64,000 nt of DNA, from positions 49,161,116 to 49,225,115 of the forward strand of contig NC_088301.1 of the NCBI RefSeq assembly GCF_032854445.1, written 5' to 3'. The notes under the pieces were generated by a model. The model made no database searches and had not been told where the DNA came from. It saw only the letters and a list, made by a program, of their open reading frames with translations. The stretch's first letter is position 1, and each line of letters starts with the position of its first letter. Both the position numbers and the translations under genes were made by a program. Of this stretch, positions 60,701 to 64,000 are shown in pieces. The DNA comes from Liolophura sinensis (taxonomy: Eukaryota; Mollusca; Polyplacophora; Chitonida; Chitonidae).

Positions 60701-63308
60701 AACTTCCTTTACCAACAACCATACATCGTGTAAAGAGAACTAAAATTCTAAAGTCAGAAAGGGCTTTACGGAATTGGCCCCTCTTCATTAAGAGACTATA
60801 TGTTCAATGTAATGCCATACTGTACCATACCTTTTGCTTTCCTGGGTCATCATCTATAACCTAGAGGAAAATATATGTACGACACACCCATAAGCGTCCT
60901 CTCATGTGGAACAGTCCAACTCGCTCCTGCTGTCGTCGAAGTGTAAAAGCGCTGCCCCTATCCCCTGGGGGAAGCGTCTAGATTTTAGATATCTGAACAG
61001 CTTATACTCATCCCATTATTATACGCAGGTTATTTCTACACGTGTGTGTAGAAATATTACGAAGATGTGATATTCATAAGTCAGATAATTGTAACAACTG
61101 TAGCAAGATAGTGTGAAGGTGATTGTCAGTTTTTTCCCAAGGATTCGTTCACAATTATCTAACATAATTTGTACACAGATTTGTGTCAACGGAGAGGAAA
61201 AAGCGGCACAGTAGACAGTTCTCGGGTCCGTTTCATAAAGCGTGTATATATTTACGTCCATAGCACTGGAGGTATTACGTACGTGTATTGTATTTAGGCG
61301 CAGACCTTTTCGTAACCTCAATACGGAGTTTTACAGAGCTGAAGGAGTTGATTGGTCGATGCAGAAGCCAGGGATGAAAATTGTCTCCTGGGGTCTTTAA
61401 TCATTTATTATATGACTCATTTAAGCACCCAAACCTTTTTCATGGCATTGCTAGATGCCTTTCATTTCATCGCTGCCACTGAAACTGCAGTAAAACGAAA
61501 GACAATGTCCGAATATATAACTGTAATTATATGTTTGCTTTTGCGAGATCTGAACGAGTTGCGAATTAAGGTTTACGTCTTGTAAATATAAAATTAGAGT
61601 CAGCGTGTATTTGTTCAGTAGTCTATTTATTATGCACCAAACACCAAACAATTCGAAAACAAATGTTCCATGGACACTGTAAAAGTTTTTGTCAGGTAGA
61701 TAACGATGGCTTCCGTTTTAGAGATTGTAACGCTTACACTTTTATTGAAACTCACCCATACCGCAGTTTGGCTTTAAACGGTGATTGAGTCATTGTCCAA
61801 TTGGGAAACGTTGCCCGTCTTCAATTCTTCGGCCTTGTGTCTTCTTTACAGCGTTTCATTGTAGCAGCACTATACATACGTCAATGTTGGGATCAGCCTG
61901 CTATGCAGAGAGACACCATTACGATAGGCTTGATCTAGACTTGAAATAGATACAAACTAGGCAAAGAAGGCAAAAGATCGATCCACCGATCCATTAGTCA
62001 AACAACTAATTAAGAATCAGTTTGACTTGTGCCATTTCAGGTCTAGGATGCTGCCTGGTGTGTGTTTCGTCTGTGGTGGCGGTTGGACATCAGTTTGGCA
62101 AAAGTCGCGGCGCGGCCTCTGCCTTGGCGGTTGTCGGGACTGGGGTTGGCGCCTTGATATTCCCCATCATCATCCGGGAGCTCACGGATTACTACGGATG
62201 GAGAGGCGCCATTATGATACTGTCTGCGCTTATGTTAAACACTCTTCCAGCAGCTGGGATGTTTGTAACACCAAGGGAAACTGAAAACAACAAGAAAGAG
62301 GGATTGCACTTGAAGAAAGCTCTATGCAGTTCCGCACTAAGGAAAAATGCTGGTTATATATGTTATCTTCTGATTTGTCCCGTTGCTGGCATCGGTTACA
62401 AATACACCTACATAGTCATCGTTGATATGGGCATGCTCCTGGGCTTTAACAAAGCATTGAGCACATATCTGTTGGTGTACATTAGTTTGGCCAACACCAT
62501 TTCCACACTGTGTTTTGGTTTGTTGCTTAAGGTCGTCTGGAGGCACAATATTTTATTACTTTGTTGCTGCTGGGTATCAATGGGTGCCATTATGTTTGCT
62601 TTCCCGTTACTTACATCATATGCTGCTGTGGTTGCTGGCACGGTGCTGTACGGCGTTGCAATGGGCGGGAACATAGCTCTCTACGCCGTCGTAACAGCGG
62701 ATTTGATTGGACTTAAATACTACTCCACGGGACTCGGATTTGTTTGTACATCATATGGTATAGGGTACCTCCTCAGCGCACCAATGGCAGGCAAGTAAAA
62801 TCTCTTTCAGTTTGTATTTCATTATTTATGAATCTGATTGTGAACTGCTGTAAGATGAATATGTAAGGAGTCTTTTACACATAGTATCTACATTCAGGAA
62901 ATGTTTTCGGCAGCATGACTGCGGTTGATTCAGAAATAATACACAGGTTATAGCTATGGCATGTAAAGTTCATTTTCGTTTATGGACCAGCATATCGAGT
63001 TCAACATCTCCTATTCCTGTCTGCTGTTATCTCTTAATACGATTTATCAAGAGAAGAAAGTTATTGATAATGTTTGACATTTCTTTTATGTTTATTTCTC
63101 TTTTTTTTTAGGTCTGATTAACGATGCTACGGGCAGCTACAATATATCATTTTATATCGCTGGGTGCTTGTGTTTCTTTAGTGTGATAACCTTTGCTACT
63201 GTGTTAAAGCTTTCAAAATGCTGTGGCAAACCTCAATCGATTGAGCAGACAATGGAGGCCATTGAAGTAGAAGTGAAGGAAGTTATCGAAAAGGTGACCA
63301 CTGCTTGA
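54522..63308 (+). CDS. SLC16 monocarboxylate-transporter-like protein, copy B
   Basis: Exons 54522-54708, 59730-59870, 62041-62790 and 63112-63308 join to 1275 nt, or 424 aa. The 12-helix major facilitator layout is complete: TM1 MVLFGAFISQLFSAGFA, then FLETFDTSRVQVGWATSICS, TM3 GLVAGIIVHKLGVRL, the TM5-type motif HQFGKSRGAASALAVVGTGV, a short charged TM6-7 loop (about PRETENNKKEGLHLKK), and TM12 LINDATGSYNISFYIAG with an acidic and basic tail. As in copy A, the MCT motif DGGWGW before TM1 is absent (HRTEKF instead), marking a divergent subfamily; substrate unknown. Introns are all phase 1 at the same positions as copy A. Intron 3 has a GC donor (GCAAGT). The in-frame GTG codons upstream of the ATG are not needed. 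Probable plasma-membrane protein. Confidence 0.92.
54709..56870. other. first part of intron 1 of SLC16 copy B
   Basis: No exon or named repeat recognised. A weak inverted family R fragment may occur near 55990-56040 (TAGATCCAGGCTATGCGAAA). Confidence 0.4.
56880..57080 (+). repeat. copy of dispersed repeat family R in copy B intron 1
   Basis: Contains CTTAACCCAGCGTGCCACTG, ACAGTTATAGAATAAAACTC, GTGTGGCCATTTGCCAACTA and CTGTCGTCGCTGCTCTGGTT. Confidence 0.75.
57722..57976. mobile_element. MITE-like element with 20-bp inverted ends
   Basis: GAGCCCCTAAGCGGACATTT (57722-57741) pairs with AAATGTCTGCTTAGCGGCTC (57957-57976), 18 of 20 complementary. ATGTCAAAG also recurs inward on both sides. It is 255 bp, with no ORF and no clear target duplication. 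Confidence 0.6.
58770..58990 (-). mobile_element. possible SINE-derived fragment
   Basis: TTAATTGATTGGTGTTTCAA and GAATGTTTCATTTATATCAG resemble the second-type SINE tail. The rest, including the palindrome CCAGGTACCTGG, is not assignable. Confidence 0.35.
59168..59545. repeat. SINE (second type) within a 251-bp direct duplication
   Basis: A SINE copy spans about 59340-59472 (plus). Its tail and about 70 bp of downstream sequence (GCGTAAAACATCAATCAAAT, ACTGTCGCAATACAAA) also occur at 59168-59285. Within these are shorter repeats of AATAAAGGAAACxGTCGCAA. Confidence 0.75.
59730..59870 (+). CDS. SLC16 copy B exon 2 (TM3-4)
   Basis: Acceptor CTTCAACAG. Encodes GLVAGIIVHKLGVRLSSGIG and a second helix ending IYLTFGTI. 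The donor GTTGGT is weak but is the only one that keeps the exon alignment with copy A. Confidence 0.88.
60270..60500 (+). repeat. copy of dispersed repeat family R in copy B intron 2
   Basis: CTTCTTAAGCGATGGTGCAA, AAGCATTTACACGAACAG and ACCAACTATCACACTGACGT follow the family order with divergence. Confidence 0.65.
62041..62790 (+). CDS. SLC16 copy B exon 3 (TM4-11)
   Basis: Acceptor GTGCCATTTCAG. 750 nt open, ending LLSAPMAG. The donor after ATGGCAG is GCAAGT, a non-canonical GC site with otherwise ideal consensus; copy A has GTGAGA at the same place. Confidence 0.94.
63112..63308 (+). CDS. SLC16 copy B exon 4 (TM12 and tail)
   Basis: Acceptor after a T-rich run ending TTTAG. Encodes LINDATGSYNISFYIAG, a final hydrophobic segment and a tail rich in Glu, Val and Lys ending KVTTA then TGA. 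Confidence 0.93.
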
Positions 63309-63933
63309 AAGCACCGTGTGGTCGAAATTCTGAGGAGGTTTTGAAGATAAACCGCACCCTTGCATATTTACATCACTACTTCTCCATCCCCGACACGCCA
63401 CGTCAACTGGTGGTACTGCCCAGTCCAAACTTGGGGACACAGTGGAGCATACATATGATTTAACAACAGATCACTGTTGCCCACTGAATAGTTACGCGTT
63501 CCTGGATTCAGTGGCATGGAATCCACGATTCTACTGCATCGGGTTTTGGTGTATGCAAATAATGGTTTTACAGAAAGGTTTTTCATAGCAGTGTAAATAA
63601 CTTACACCTAGATTTTAAAATCTATTTCAGATATTTTCATATTAATACTTCACATGCGTTTTCCACAATGAATGTAAAGGCCTCAAACTTGCACGTTTTA
63701 GTGTGTGGTAGTCGGTGGGGTAAAATTAAGTGCTGTATTATCAATCACTTGTGAACTCAATCTTTTGCATATATATTGAACTAAATGTACATCTTGTGTT
63801 GAGTTTATCAAAGTCATTCCTGTATACATTTACCTCAACATTCTACTCTAATATGAGTTCTCGATGTTAATTTTTATAGCACAGTGATGTTGGTGCAAAA
63901 ACCATAGTAATTGCTTTAAATTGTAACATTAAG

Positions 63934-63939
63934 AATAAA
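63934..63939 (+). promoter_or_regulatory. probable poly(A) signal of SLC16 copy B
   Basis: AATAAA 626 nt after the stop. It is the first canonical hexamer I noticed after the coding end. Confidence 0.5.
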
Positions 63940-64000
63940 AGTCTCTGAGACTAATTCGTAAGGTAAAGCAGAGATGTGATCAGGTGTTTAGAAAACAGTT

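Noticed and set aside
62027-62284. 85-codon ORF overlapping copy B exon 3
   Set aside because: Wrong frame; it begins inside the intron before the acceptor, and the correct frame is the long transporter exon.

Overview
This is an animal nuclear genome window. It has short exons, mostly GT-AG introns, long AT-rich non-coding stretches and many decayed transposable elements. The metazoan gene families (MEST and SLC16) show that the host is an animal. The abundant tRNA-derived SINEs (tail motif around GTTTAACGTCGTAC) and the SINEs ending in CAATCAAATAAATAAATAAA suggest a lophotrochozoan such as a mollusc or brachiopod. The species cannot be fixed from sequence alone.

Layout: three multi-exon protein-coding genes could be assembled by eye. 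(1) Minus strand, 8667 down to 2269: a MEST-type alpha/beta hydrolase with 11 coding exons, a predicted 323 aa, and an Asp/Asp/His catalytic set. (2) Plus strand, 17975-27818: a four-exon SLC16/monocarboxylate-transporter-like gene (copy A). Its first exon carries a one-base deletion that breaks the frame. (3) Plus strand, 54522-63308: a four-exon paralogue (copy B, 424 aa) with an open frame, the same three phase-1 intron positions and one GC-AG intron. A and B are a tandem pair. MEST is transcribed divergently from copy A.

The rest is mainly repeats. A 3.5-kb PIF/Harbinger-type element with perfect terminal inverted repeats sits in intron 3 of copy A and holds two nested SINEs with clear target-site duplications. 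The interval between A and B contains a pogo/jerky-type transposase pseudogene and a decayed reverse transcriptase with a partial tandem copy, which looks Penelope-like. It also contains a dispersed repeat family that adjoins that reverse transcriptase, fold-back elements, a 53-bp tandem array and SINE fragments. Several small non-autonomous DNA elements (MITEs) lie between MEST and copy A, including one about 255 bp upstream of the copy A start.

The three genes need not form one pathway. Copies A and B are plausibly plasma-membrane solute transporters with related substrates; MEST is a membrane-anchored hydrolase of unknown substrate. I found no CRISPR array, rRNA gene or stand-alone tRNA gene, and no clearly novel biological system. 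The strongest second-look items are the copy A frameshift, the MEST intron-2 hairpin, the Harbinger subterminal motif arrays and the repeat family linked to the reverse transcriptase.
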